Of a stretch of 64,000 nt of DNA, positions 52,369 through 61,614 are shown one piece after another (positions within the stretch are counted from its first letter, which is position 1; each line of letters opens with the position of its first letter). A program made the translations under genes and the position numbers. Location: contig NZ_REFR01000015.1 in the NCBI RefSeq assembly GCF_003688555.1, positions 62,001 through 126,000 on the forward strand, written 5' to 3'. This stretch comes from Eilatimonas milleporae (GTDB taxonomy: Bacteria > Pseudomonadota > Alphaproteobacteria > Sphingomonadales > Kordiimonadaceae). The notes under the pieces were generated by a model. The model made no database searches. It was given only the letters and a program-made list of their open reading frames with translations, and was not told the DNA's origin.

Positions 52369-55166
52369 CCCGAAGAGTCCCGACCGCGAAGTATATCCTG
52401 CAATTTGTACAGGACAGTCAGGGCATCCCGCGGCGACAGATCGTCCGGATTGATGTCTTCAAGGGCTTGTTCCAGCGGGTTTTTATCCTCCTTTTCCGGG
52501 CTGCGGGCGGGAATGTCCTGAAACAGCGGCAGGTCATGTACCGGACCGTGCGCGCCGGCGCCGGTGTCCTGGGATTCCAGATGGTCCAGAACCTGCCGCG
52601 CGCGGGCGATGACGCGGGGCGGCAGGCCGGCCAGCTTGGCGACCTGAATGCCGTAGGACCGGTCGGCAGCACCCTTGGCCACCTCATGCAGGAAAATCAC
52701 CTCGCCCTTCCATTCCCGGACCTTCATCGACCGCAGGGCCAGGGCGTCCAGCGTTTCCTTCAGCGCGGTGAGCTCATGATAATGGGTGGCGAACAGGGCC
52801 CGTGACTGGTTGATGTTGTGCAGATGTTCGACCGCCGCCCAGGCAATGGACAGCCCGTCATATGTGGCTGTCCCGCGCCCGATTTCATCCAGTATGACAA
52901 GCGAGCGCGGTCCCGCCTGATTGAGAATGGCGGCGGTTTCCACCATTTCCACCATGAAGGTGGACCGGCCGTGCGCCAGATCATCCGATGCGCCCACCCG
53001 GCTGAACAGACGGTCCACCACGCCGATATGGGCATGGGCGGCGGGTACATAGCCGCCCATCTGCGCCATGACCGCCATCAGGGCGTTTTGGCGCAGGAAT
53101 GTGCTTTTGCCCGCCATGTTCGGCCCCGTCAGCAACCAGAGGCGTCCGTTTTCCTCCAGCTGGCAGTCATTGGCGACAAAGCTGTCCGACGTGCCGGCAA
53201 GAGCGGACTCGACCACCGGATGGCGTCCGTTGCGGACCGTGAAGGCAAGACTGTCGTCCACATCCGGCCGGACATAGCCGCATTCCGCGGCAAGCGTGGC
53301 ATTGCCCGCCCCCACGTCCAGTTCGGCCAGGGCCAGGGCGGCCTCGCTGATGGTGGCGGCGGTGTCCATCACCTGACCTGTGAGTGCCGTGAAGATATCC
53401 TGTTCAAGCGCCAGGGCGCGGTCGCCGGCCTCCGAAATCTTGCCCGCGAGTTTTGAAAGATCAGCCGTCGAAAAGCGGACGGCGTTGGCCAGTGTCTGCC
53501 GGTGGATGAAGGTTTCGTTCAGCGGTGGGGCCATCAGCTTGTCGGCGTGTCTGGCGGTGACATCCACATGATAGCCGAGGACATTGTTGTGCTTGATTTT
53601 CAGGCTGGCGATGGCGGTCAGGCGTTGATAATCGGCCTCAAGCTCCAGAATCAGGCGGCGGCTCTGGTCGCGCAGGGTGCGGAATTCGTCCAGGGTGGCG
53701 TCATAGTCGGCGGCGATAAACCCGCCGTCGCGCACGCTCAGCGGCGGTTCCTCGACCAGGGCGCGTTTCAAGGTTCCGGCCAGGTCGTGATGCCGGCCAA
53801 GTCTGTCATGAACGGCCGCCAGGTCGTCCGGCAGGGCGCCGAGGCCGTCGCCGGATGCCGCCAGGGCCTCGCGCGCGCTGTGTGCCGCATCCAGCCCCAG
53901 ACGGATCGCCATCAGATCGCGCGGGCCGCCACGCCCCAGTGACAGACGCGCCAGCGCCCGTTCCATGTCCGGCGTCGCCTTCAGAAGCATGCGCATGTCC
54001 TGCCGAAGGCTGGTGCGTTCCAGCATATATTGCACCATATCAAGCCGTTCGTTGATGCGCACCGGATCGGTCAGGGGGGCTGACAGACGTTTTGCCATCA
54101 GGCGTGCGCCGGCGCCGGTCACGCTGCGGTCGATGGTGGCAAGCAGGCTGCCGGCGGTGTCGCCGCCCTGCGTGCGCGTCAACTCCAGCGACCGGCGCGT
54201 GGCCGCGTCGATCATCATGGCGCCGTCCGGCGGCAGCCGTTTCGGCGGCGCCAGACGCGGCAGTTTGCCTTTTTGCGTGTCTTCCAGATAGTCGACCAGG
54301 GCGCCCGCCGCCGACAGCTCGGCCCGGCCGAAACTGGCAAATCCGTCCAGTGTGGCGACATTGAACAGTTCTTCCAGCCGCCAGCGCCCGTGACCGCTGT
54401 CGAAACGGGCGGCGCCAAGGGGGCTGAGTATGTCGCGCCAGTCGGCGAGCGCGTCCTGCACGGCTGTGTCGTCGCCGAGATTGTCGGGCAGCAGCAGTTC
54501 GCTCGGGGTGAAGCGGGCCAGTTCCGCGCTCAGCCGACCGGGCAGGGTCGGTGCAATCAGGAATTCGCCGGTGGATATGTCGACCACGGCCAGGGCCAGA
54601 TGGCCCTCGGCCCGGCCAAGGGCGGCGAGATAATTGTGCACGCGAGCATCGAGAAGGGTGTCTTCGGTCAGCGTGCCGGGAGTGACCAGCCGCACCACTT
54701 CCCGCCGCACCACGGATTTCGCGCCGCGTTTCTTGGCCTCGGCCGGGTCCTCGACCTGTTCGCAGACGGCCACCCGGAAGGCTTTGCGGATCAGCCGGGC
54801 CAGATAGCTTTCCGCGGCATGGACCGGCACGCCCGCCATGGCGACATCCTTGCCGTCATGTTTGCCGCGTTTGGTCAGCGTGATGTCCAGTGCCGCCGCT
54901 GCCTGCTCGGCATCTTCGAAAAACAGCTCGTAGAAATCGCCCATGCGGTAGAACAGCAGGCAGTCGCTGTAGGCGGCCTTGATCTCGAAAAACTGGGCCA
55001 TCATCGGGGTGACGCCGGGACTTTTCGCGGCGCGGGACCATTTGTTGTCCGGTTGCCCGCTCCCCGTCCGGTCCGCGTGGCCGACCGGCCGCGCCGCGGT
55101 GTCCGTGGAGCTTGCGGCGCTATCGCGGCTCTCTTGTGTCTTCTTGGACGGAAGGGCGGCTTCCAT
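52365..55166 (-). CDS. mutS: DNA mismatch repair protein MutS
   Basis: Recognises mismatches and starts repair with MutL. It has an N-terminal tail of about 45 residues (low complexity, ending SPGVTPMMAQFFEIKA), then the mismatch-binding domain with CLLFYRMGDFYELFFEDA (Phe-x-Glu in FYELF). The lever and clamp regions follow. The ATPase has TGPNMAGKSTFLRQNALM (Walker A), VILDEIGRGTATYDG (Walker B) and FATHYHEL. The 933-residue length is slightly long because of the tail. First gene of mutS-glnD-murJ; the ATG at 55166 is divergent from maeB. Confidence 0.97.
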   Translation of the reverse strand: MEAALPSKKTQESRDSAASSTDTAARPVGHADRTGSGQPDNKWSRAAKSPGVTPMMAQFFEIKAAYSDCLLFYRMGDFYELFFEDAEQAAAALDITLTKRGKHDGKDVAMAGVPVHAAESYLARLIRKAFRVAVCEQVEDPAEAKKRGAKSVVRREVVRLVTPGTLTEDTLLDARVHNYLAALGRAEGHLALAVVDISTGEFLIAPTLPGRLSAELARFTPSELLLPDNLGDDTAVQDALADWRDILSPLGAARFDSGHGRWRLEELFNVATLDGFASFGRAELSAAGALVDYLEDTQKGKLPRLAPPKRLPPDGAMMIDAATRRSLELTRTQGGDTAGSLLATIDRSVTGAGARLMAKRLSAPLTDPVRINERLDMVQYMLERTSLRQDMRMLLKATPDMERALARLSLGRGGPRDLMAIRLGLDAAHSAREALAASGDGLGALPDDLAAVHDRLGRHHDLAGTLKRALVEEPPLSVRDGGFIAADYDATLDEFRTLRDQSRRLILELEADYQRLTAIASLKIKHNNVLGYHVDVTARHADKLMAPPLNETFIHRQTLANAVRFSTADLSKLAGKISEAGDRALALEQDIFTALTGQVMDTAATISEAALALAELDVGAGNATLAAECGYVRPDVDDSLAFTVRNGRHPVVESALAGTSDSFVANDCQLEENGRLWLLTGPNMAGKSTFLRQNALMAVMAQMGGYVPAAHAHIGVVDRLFSRVGASDDLAHGRSTFMVEMVETAAILNQAGPRSLVILDEIGRGTATYDGLSIAWAAVEHLHNINQSRALFATHYHELTALKETLDALALRSMKVREWKGEVIFLHEVAKGAADRSYGIQVAKLAGLPPRVIARARQVLDHLESQDTGAGAHGPVHDLPLFQDIPARSPEKEDKNPLEQALEDINPDDLSPRDALTVLYKLQDILRGRDSSG

Positions 55167-55592
55167 TACGGTTCAAAACTCCATATTGCCGACGGTTTGC
55201 ATCGCGGGCCGGCATCTCCGTCGCGATGATAACGCGGTCCACGGGAATAGGTAAGTGCACGGGCCGGTTTTCACCAGCGGGTCGCCGGTGTCCTGCCGCC
55301 GGGGCGGCCCGGCATGATATGCAGACGAGACTCCGATGTGTCCACAGGGTCTGGCGTCCGGCCTGAAACCTTTCCTGTCACTGCGGCATCCAAGACTTTC
55401 GCATTGTCAAGCTGTGCGGGCCGTTGTACCCCGTTAGCGGAGGGGAGGGACCCTCTGAATATTTTTTATGGCATGCCTTATCAGGCCGTCTCAACAGGAA
55501 CTGTTTTCAGAGTGGATGGATACGGCCATCCGGACGGCAGAGCGCAGAGCAACCGGCGGAATACGCACCAGATATAGAGGAATGGGGTCGAA
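55167..55592. other. Intergenic region between mutS and maeB
   Basis: About 425 bases between divergent genes. It contains a hairpin with a T-run (55440-55467) on the plus strand. No promoter pair is clear, and short frames here look non-coding. Confidence 0.45.
55440..55467 (+). terminator. Hairpin with T-run in the maeB leader
   Basis: GAGGG and CCCTC form a 5-bp stem around a 6-base loop, followed by TGAATATTTTTT. It lies 125 bases before the maeB ATG, so it could end a short unannotated transcript or attenuate maeB. The stem is short. Confidence 0.3.
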
Positions 55593-57893
55593 ATGACGGC
55601 AAAATCGTCCAAATTCACCGATGAAGAAGCGCTGCGGTTTCATGCGGCCGGACGTCCCGGCAAGCTGGAAATCGTACCGTCCAAGCCCATGGCGACCCAG
55701 CGGGACCTGTCGCTGGCCTACAGCCCCGGTGTCGCGGTTCCGGTGGAGCGCATCGCCGAAAATCCCGATCTGGCCTATGATTACACCACCAAGGGCAATC
55801 TGGTCGCGGTGATCTCCAACGGATCGGCCATTTTGGGCCTGGGCAATCTGGGGGCGCAGGCCTCGAAGCCGGTCATGGAAGGCAAGTCCGTGCTGTTCAA
55901 GCGGTTTGCCGATGTGGATTCCATCGATCTTGAGGTGGATACCTGCGACATCGACGAATTTGTCAATTGCGTCAAGCTGCTGGGCCCGAGCTTCGGCGGC
56001 ATCAATCTGGAGGATATCGGCGCGCCGGAATGTTTCATCATCGAACAGCGCCTGCGCGAGGCGATGGACATTCCGGTTTTTCACGATGACCAGCACGGCA
56101 CCGCCATCATTACCGCCGCCGGTTTCATCAACGCCCTCGACCTGACGGGCCGCGACATCAAGACGACCAAGATCGTCGCCCTCGGCGCGGGTGCGGCCTG
56201 CATCGCCTGTATCGAGCTGATCAAGGCCATGGGCGTGCCCCATGACAATGTGGTCATGGTGGACCGCACCGGCGTCATATATGAGGGCCGCGAAAAGGGC
56301 ATGAACCAGTGGAAATCGGCCCATGCGGTGAAAACCGACGTGCGCACCCTGGAAGAGGCCATGGTCGGCGCCGATGCGATCATCGGCCTGTCGGCGGCCG
56401 GTGCCATCACACAGGATATGGTGAAAGCCATGGCCGAAACGCCGATCATTTTCGCCATGGCCAATCCGGACCCCGAAATCACGCCCGAAGCGGTCCGCGA
56501 AGTGCGCGACGATGCCATCATCGCCACCGGACGGTCGGATTATCCGAACCAGGTCAACAATGTTCTGGGATTTCCCTATATCTTTCGCGGGGCGCTGGAC
56601 GTGCGGGCGCGCACCATCAATGAAGAGATGAAAATCGCCGCCGCGCAGGCGCTGGCCGAACTGGCGCGGGAGGATGTGCCGGACGAGGTGGCTGTGGCTT
56701 ACGGCGGCGCCCACCCCCATTACGGCCCCGATTACATCATCCCGGCGCCGTTCGACCCGCGCCTGATCCGGCGCATTCCGCCGCGCGTGGCCCAGGCCGC
56801 CATCGAGACCGGCGTCGCCCGTCAGCCGATCGACGACATGGAGGCCTACTGCATGGCCCTGTCGGCGCGGCTGGACCCGACCGTGGACACCCTGTCCGCC
56901 ATGTTCGAGGAGCTGAAGCGCCGGCCGCCGCGCCGCGTCGTCTTCTCGGAAGCCGAGGAAGACCGCGTGCTGAGGGCCGCCATCGGTTTCAAGGCGGCGG
57001 GATACGGCATTCCCGTGCTGGTCGGCTATGAGGACACGATCCGTGAAAAGCTGCATGACATGGGCGTCGAGGACCCCGGCAGTTTCGAAATCTGGAATGC
57101 CGCCAAGACCGACCGGCGCGAGGCCTATATCGATTATCTTTACGCCCGGCTGAACCGGCGGGGCTTTCTGCTGCGCGATGTGCAACGCCTTGTCAACCGG
57201 GACCGTAACGTGTTTTCCGCCTGCATGGTGGCGACGGGCGATGCCGATGCCATGATCACCGGCGTGACGCGCCATTACTGGCGGTCCCTGAAAAACATCC
57301 GCCGGGTGATCGATCCCCTGCCGGGTCTCAAGCCCTTCGGCCTGTCCATTCTGGTGACGAAGGGGCGGACGGTGTTCATCGCCGACGCCACGGTCAATGA
57401 ACGGCCGACACCGGAAGACCTGGCCGATATCGCCCAGTCCGCCGCTTTCTTCGTGCGCCGGCTGGGACATGACCCGCGCGTTGCCTTCGTGTCCTTCTCC
57501 AATTTCGGCAATCCGCCGTCCGACAAGACCGAGCATCTGCGCGAGGCTGTGTGCATTCTCGACAGGCGCAAGGTGGATTTCGAGTATGACGGCGAAATGC
57601 AGGCGGATGTGGCGCTGAACAGGAACCTGATGGAGCTGTATCCCTTCATGCGGCTTTCGGGTCCGGCCAATGTGCTGATCATGCCGGCCCTGCATTCGGC
57701 CAATATCGCCTATAAAATGCTGGCTGAGCTGGGCGACGCGCGGCTGATCGGGCCGCTGTTGCTGGGCATGCGCAGTTCGATCCAGATCGCGCGCATGACG
57801 GCCACCGCGTCCGAGCTGGTCAGTGTGGCGGCCCTGTCCGCCAGCATCGCCAATGCCCTGGATCAGAATACGGGTAAAACGGACGAGTCGTGA
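55593..57893 (+). CDS. maeB: NADP-dependent malic enzyme with C-terminal phosphotransacetylase-like domain
   Basis: Decarboxylates malate to pyruvate while making NADPH. The N-terminal malic enzyme part (to about 425) has SLAYSPGVAVPVERIAENP, the metal site FHDDQHGTAIITAAGF, the NADP region VALGAGAACIACIELIK and FAMANPDPEITPEA. The C-terminal 330 residues resemble phosphate acetyltransferase (RRVVFSEAEEDRVLRAA, MITGVTRHYWRSL, LLLGMRSSIQIARMT). In MaeB this domain is regulatory, binding acetyl-CoA, and is not thought to catalyse acetyl transfer. The 766-residue length is typical. A strong hairpin follows the stop. Confidence 0.95.
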   Translation: MTAKSSKFTDEEALRFHAAGRPGKLEIVPSKPMATQRDLSLAYSPGVAVPVERIAENPDLAYDYTTKGNLVAVISNGSAILGLGNLGAQASKPVMEGKSVLFKRFADVDSIDLEVDTCDIDEFVNCVKLLGPSFGGINLEDIGAPECFIIEQRLREAMDIPVFHDDQHGTAIITAAGFINALDLTGRDIKTTKIVALGAGAACIACIELIKAMGVPHDNVVMVDRTGVIYEGREKGMNQWKSAHAVKTDVRTLEEAMVGADAIIGLSAAGAITQDMVKAMAETPIIFAMANPDPEITPEAVREVRDDAIIATGRSDYPNQVNNVLGFPYIFRGALDVRARTINEEMKIAAAQALAELAREDVPDEVAVAYGGAHPHYGPDYIIPAPFDPRLIRRIPPRVAQAAIETGVARQPIDDMEAYCMALSARLDPTVDTLSAMFEELKRRPPRRVVFSEAEEDRVLRAAIGFKAAGYGIPVLVGYEDTIREKLHDMGVEDPGSFEIWNAAKTDRREAYIDYLYARLNRRGFLLRDVQRLVNRDRNVFSACMVATGDADAMITGVTRHYWRSLKNIRRVIDPLPGLKPFGLSILVTKGRTVFIADATVNERPTPEDLADIAQSAAFFVRRLGHDPRVAFVSFSNFGNPPSDKTEHLREAVCILDRRKVDFEYDGEMQADVALNRNLMELYPFMRLSGPANVLIMPALHSANIAYKMLAELGDARLIGPLLLGMRSSIQIARMTATASELVSVAALSASIANALDQNTGKTDES

Positions 57894-57904
57894 TCGGATG
57901 AAAG

Positions 57905-57936
57905 CCGGTGCGGGGCGCGGCTGTGCCCTGCACCGG
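57905..57936 (+). terminator. Strong hairpin after maeB
   Basis: CCGGTGCGGGGC and GCCCTGCACCGG form a 12-bp stem with one G-T pair around an 8-base loop, starting 12 bases after the maeB stop. There is no T-run, so termination may need Rho or the stem may protect the mRNA 3' end. Confidence 0.45.
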
Positions 57937-58061
57937 GCGATCCTGTCCAGGCGACCTTGCGCCGACCGACCGGACGTGTAATTCGCCCCGTGATGGTTTT
58001 TCCCGTGCGGGCTTTTCCGGGCTGACCTTCCTGACCTTTGATGGGGCCGGGTTGCGGTGTG

Positions 58062-59543
58062 TCAGGATGCGGCCTTCTGCCAGCCCTTGATCTTGCGGTA
58101 GAGCGTGGACGGATCGACGCCGAGCCTGCGGGCGGCGCGTCCCACGCTGCCGCCGCACAGGCGGATCGCGTGCTCGATCGTGCGCCGCTCGACGATTTCC
58201 AGCGGTTCGATCTCCTCTTCCATGGTGGGCAGGTCATGTGCGGCCAGGCCATTCATGGCAACGTGGTCCGGTGCGGTCTCCGCGACAGGCGGCATGCCGG
58301 CAGGGGTCGCGGCCCGGTCGCCGGTTTCCCGGTCGCCGATGCCCTTTTCGGCGGTTCCCCTGTCGCCGGCCTGGCGGACCGGCAGGCGCAGCATGGCACC
58401 GTTGACGACATCGCCGTCATTCAGCACCACGGCGGACTGAATGACATTGCTGAGTTCGCGCACATTGCCGGGCCAGTTGTGGGTCCTCAAGCGGCTGACA
58501 GCGTCGTCTGAAAAGCCGTGAAAGGCCTTGCCCTCCTCGCCGGCGAAGCGCAGCAGCAGGCTTTGCGCGATTTTCTGCACGTCGTCGCCGCGATCCCTGA
58601 GCGGGGGCAGATGGATGGGGATGACATGCAGGCGGTAATACAGGTCCTCGCGGAAGCGGCCCTCGGCCACTTCTTCCCACGGGTCGCGGTTGGTGGCGCA
58701 GACAAAGCGCACATTGACGGTGCGGGCGTCATTGCTGCCCACCGGCACCACCTGTCCCGTCTGGATGAAGCGCAGAAGCTTGGCTTGCAGGTCCAGGGGC
58801 ATTTCGCAGATTTCATCGAGAAACAGGGTCCCGCCCGAGGCCTTGACCGCCGCGCCGTCGCGGTTTTCCGTGGCGCCCGTGAAGGCCCCTTTGACGTGGC
58901 CGAAAATCTCGCTTTCGATCAGGTTCGCCGGAATGGCGGCGCAGTTGAGGGCGATGAAGGGGGCCTCCGTGCGGGGGCTGGCGCGGTGGATCGCCTGGGC
59001 GCACAATTCCTTGCCGGTGCCTGATTCGCCGGTGATGAACACGCTGGCCCGTGACGGCGCGGCATCCTGAATCATGCTGTAGACGGCCTGCATCGGCGCG
59101 CTTTCGCCGATAAAATCCCCGAAGGAGCGGCCCCGCCCGCGATATTCGTCCACCAGTTCCGTCAGGCGCACCACTTCCAGCGCGGTGTTGACCGTGGTCG
59201 TCAGACGTTCGGCGCTGAAGGGTTTGACCAGGAAGTCGGCGGCGCCTTCGCGCATGGCCGCGACGGCGGTGGCGACAGAGCCGTGCGCGGTGATGACGAT
59301 CACCCGGCTGCGCAGACCGTCGGCCGAGACCCGCCGCAGAATATCGAGCCCGTCCATATCCGGCAGTTTCAGGTCCAGTAGGATGACCGAAGGGGTTTGA
59401 TTCTCGATATGGTTGAGGGCGACCTTGCCGGTGTGGGCCTGGGTAATCGGATAGCCGAGCGGTGTCAGATAGGTCTCATAGGTCAGCGCCAGGGTCGGGC
59501 TGTCCTCGACGATTAGAATTGTCGCCGTTTCGGTGTCGGCCAT
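58062..59543 (-). CDS. Sigma54-dependent response regulator, LuxO-like
   Basis: NtrC-family activator of 493 residues. The receiver domain begins ILIVEDSPTLALTYETYLTP, closely resembling LuxO, with phospho-acceptor D57 in ILLDLKLPDMDG. The AAA+ domain has Walker A GESGTGKE (172-179), the sigma54-contact motif GAFTGA (219-224) and Walker B GGTLFLDEICEMPLDLQ. A disordered linker (about 390-430) precedes a Fis-type HTH, GSVGRAARRLGVDPSTLYRK. ATG 59543 follows GGAAAC. No histidine kinase or LuxU-type phosphotransfer gene is adjacent. It is divergent from a PilZ protein. Confidence 0.9.
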   Translation of the reverse strand: MADTETATILIVEDSPTLALTYETYLTPLGYPITQAHTGKVALNHIENQTPSVILLDLKLPDMDGLDILRRVSADGLRSRVIVITAHGSVATAVAAMREGAADFLVKPFSAERLTTTVNTALEVVRLTELVDEYRGRGRSFGDFIGESAPMQAVYSMIQDAAPSRASVFITGESGTGKELCAQAIHRASPRTEAPFIALNCAAIPANLIESEIFGHVKGAFTGATENRDGAAVKASGGTLFLDEICEMPLDLQAKLLRFIQTGQVVPVGSNDARTVNVRFVCATNRDPWEEVAEGRFREDLYYRLHVIPIHLPPLRDRGDDVQKIAQSLLLRFAGEEGKAFHGFSDDAVSRLRTHNWPGNVRELSNVIQSAVVLNDGDVVNGAMLRLPVRQAGDRGTAEKGIGDRETGDRAATPAGMPPVAETAPDHVAMNGLAAHDLPTMEEEIEPLEIVERRTIEHAIRLCGGSVGRAARRLGVDPSTLYRKIKGWQKAAS

Positions 59544-59819
59544 ATTGTTTCCACCCGTTGCGGCGGCCTGTCCGTCTTGCGCGTCCTCGGTCCGTCCGAC
59601 CCCTCGGCCTTTCTTCGTAGCGAAGAAACCGCCCGCCGACAAGATTGGCGGTCCATGCAGGCGCCGGCGCGGCGGTGCGGGACCCTGCCGACGGGGTCGG
59701 ACGGGACAGGGGATTTTCGGCAAATTTTCCTTATTTTCTCTACATTCCTTAAGGCTTGCGTGACGGGCTGGCATTATTTTCAGAAGCCATACTCTCATTT
59801 TGCAACAGCGGGTCGCGCG

Positions 59820-60191
59820 ATGGCACCACGGGCGGACAATATTGACCGGGCCGGTCAGGCATTTCCTGACAGCCCGGCGGAAACGGAAAGCGGGGATGCG
59901 GACCGGCGCCGGCATCCGCGCCGGTCGGTGCTGTGGCCGGCGGTTCTGGAAACCGGCCGTCACCGATTTGACTGTCACATCCTCAACCTGTCCCTGTCTG
60001 GCGCGCGCATCCGCCTGGACCTGCCCCTGAGAGACGGTGCCGCCGTCACCCTGCATGTGCCGGGCAGAGGGGAAATTCCCGCCCTGGTCGTATGGTGCGG
60101 CGAGGACAGTCTGGGTCTGGATTTCGGCCTGCCGCCGGCCCAGGTCCGCGCCATGTTCCGGGATACCCTGGAAACGCTGGGCCTGACCTGA
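59820..60191 (+). CDS. PilZ domain protein
   Basis: A 123-residue protein whose second half is a PilZ domain, the common cyclic di-GMP receptor. The arginine motif is DRRRHPRRSVLWPAVLETG (RxxxR type, about 28-36) and the second motif is CHILNLSLSGARI (N-x-S-x-x-G), both intact, so c-di-GMP binding is plausible. The N-terminal 25 residues are non-conserved. ATG 59820 is used; the frame extends upstream but without family sequence. Divergent from the LuxO-like regulator with 276 bases between them, in which I found no sigma54-type promoter. Confidence 0.85.
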   Translation: MAPRADNIDRAGQAFPDSPAETESGDADRRRHPRRSVLWPAVLETGRHRFDCHILNLSLSGARIRLDLPLRDGAAVTLHVPGRGEIPALVVWCGEDSLGLDFGLPPAQVRAMFRDTLETLGLT

Positions 60192-60339
60192 CGGCGCCGC
60201 GTATTCCCGTATTCCCCCATCCGTTTTCCCTGTGCAGGCGGTCCCCCGCCGGGTATTTCATCCATGCGGTTTTGCCGGTGTCATGCTATGCCTGCCATGT
60301 ACCGACCGTGATTCCCGATGCAAAGAATGGACGCTGCCC

Positions 60340-60678
60340 ATGCGGCTGAAATCCGGCCTTGTCGCCGACAGTCTTCTGCGCCGTGCCACCGGCCTTGGCC
60401 TTGGCGCCTATATGGCCGCGCGGGGCGATGAGGATCGCGGGGGCATTGTCCTCAAACTTGTCGGCGCGGGCTATCGGACCCGGCTGTTGGAACGGACGAC
60501 CGATATGGATGGCCGCACGGTCTGGCGTCCGATCGGACCTGCGGACGGGGCGGCCGAGACCGATATGGACGACCGGCTGCGCCGGCGGCGGGCGGTGGAC
60601 GGCGATATGTGGGTTCTGGAAATTGAAGACCCAAAGGGTGTGTATCCCCTGGACGATCCGGTGGAAGACGCCCTTTAG
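60340..60678 (+). CDS. DUF1491 family protein
   Basis: A 112-residue cytosolic protein of the alphaproteobacterial DUF1491 family. The conserved opening is RLKSGLVADSLLRRA, then AAYMAARGDEDRGGIVLKL-type text (here YMAARGDEDRGGIVLKLVG) and the C-terminal YRTRLLERTTDMDGRTVW and MWVLEIEDP. Function unknown; family members are often located near aminotransferase or mismatch genes, which gives no clue here. ATG 60340 starts the conserved region; the upstream frame is not homologous. Confidence 0.85.
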   Translation: MRLKSGLVADSLLRRATGLGLGAYMAARGDEDRGGIVLKLVGAGYRTRLLERTTDMDGRTVWRPIGPADGAAETDMDDRLRRRRAVDGDMWVLEIEDPKGVYPLDDPVEDAL

Positions 60679-60792
60679 CCCACAGGCGGTATGCGACGGC
60701 GCGTGGACCGCACCGTCGCCATATTGTCATGAACCGAGCCGTGTGAATTGTCACCGGGCGGGAATTGCCCCGATCATCCCTTTATGACCAAA

Positions 60793-60823
60793 CGGCAGCC
60801 GGGGGTGCGGTCCCCGGCTGCCG
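60793..60823. terminator. Perfect 12-bp hairpin between convergent genes
   Basis: CGGCAGCCGGGG and CCCCGGCTGCCG pair perfectly around a 7-base loop in the 211-base space between the DUF1491 and TPR genes. On the minus strand the stem is followed by TTTGG. Its position suits a two-way terminator. Confidence 0.55.
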
Positions 60824-60889
60824 CCGCCATTCCCCGAATTCATGTGGCAGGTCCGGGGAAGGGGGAAGCGTGTTTGAAACAGGGCGTCC

Positions 60890-61423
60890 TTATCTGGCGG
60901 CGGTGACAACCGGCGGCAGGCTGTCCAGGGCTGCCGCCAAGGTTTCCGCCAGCGCTGCCGCCGTTTTTTCCGGGCCCGGTGCGATGCCGTCTTCAAGCCG
61001 GGTGAGGGCGGCCTGAAGGTCGCCGCGCGCCCGCGCCGGACGGCCGAGCTGTTTCAGGGCGAGGCCGCGGTGAACCAGCGCCTGCCAGGCGTCCGCATCC
61101 GCCGCGAGGGCCTCGGTGCAGGCCGTCACGGCCTTTTCATAGGCGCCGGCGGCGCGTTCCGCCGCGCACAGATTGATCCTGACGGCTCGTGCCCGCGTCC
61201 CCCGAAGCCCATGCCGCAGGGCCGTCCGGTAATGATGGGCCGCATCAGCGTACCGGCCCTGTTCCAGGGCCTGTTGTCCGGCGTCCACGCGGCTGCCCCG
61301 CAGAAGATAGCCGGTATCGCCCAGGCTGGCGCCGGTGGCGGCCATGACCGTACCGGCCATCATGGCGGCAAGGCAGGCCGCTTTCGGCAGGGCGGCGGGG
61401 CTTGGTATCCTGTTCATGATCAT
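60890..61423 (-). CDS. Small exported TPR-like protein
   Basis: A 177-residue protein with a signal peptide (AALPKAACLAAMMAGTVMAA, cleavage near ATGA). The mature part holds TPR-like helices: AGQQALEQGRYADAAHHYRTA, LCAAERAAGAYEKAVTACTEA and ALVHRGLALKQLGRPARARGD. Probably a periplasmic scaffold; no specific function can be read. The ATG at 61423 has GGAG seven bases upstream, preferred over ATG 61417. It is divergent from the LysR-type regulator, 191 bases apart. Confidence 0.75.
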   Translation of the reverse strand: MIMNRIPSPAALPKAACLAAMMAGTVMAATGASLGDTGYLLRGSRVDAGQQALEQGRYADAAHHYRTALRHGLRGTRARAVRINLCAAERAAGAYEKAVTACTEALAADADAWQALVHRGLALKQLGRPARARGDLQAALTRLEDGIAPGPEKTAAALAETLAAALDSLPPVVTAAR

Positions 61424-61614
61424 GGATGGTCTCCAAAACAGTGATCTCAGGGCAGTTCGTTTCCGGTATCCGGTTCCGGTATTTTGAGCAGCCGTGCTTT
61501 TCGGACCATGCTGCGATACACAGAGTAGATTCGATAAAAATGAATAGGAATTGCGAAAATTCGGATTTAGAATATCCATAAATGAATAGATATGCCTTGC
61601 GGGGGCCTGCATTC

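Noticed and set aside
55491-57695. Long open frame of about 730 codons antisense to maeB
   Set aside because: It mirrors the codon structure of maeB in high-GC DNA and shows no protein family features. The sense protein is a clear malic enzyme.
59544-59819. Sigma54 promoter between the LuxO-like and PilZ genes
   Set aside because: A TGGCAT and a TTGCA occur, but not with the required GG-N10-GC spacing.
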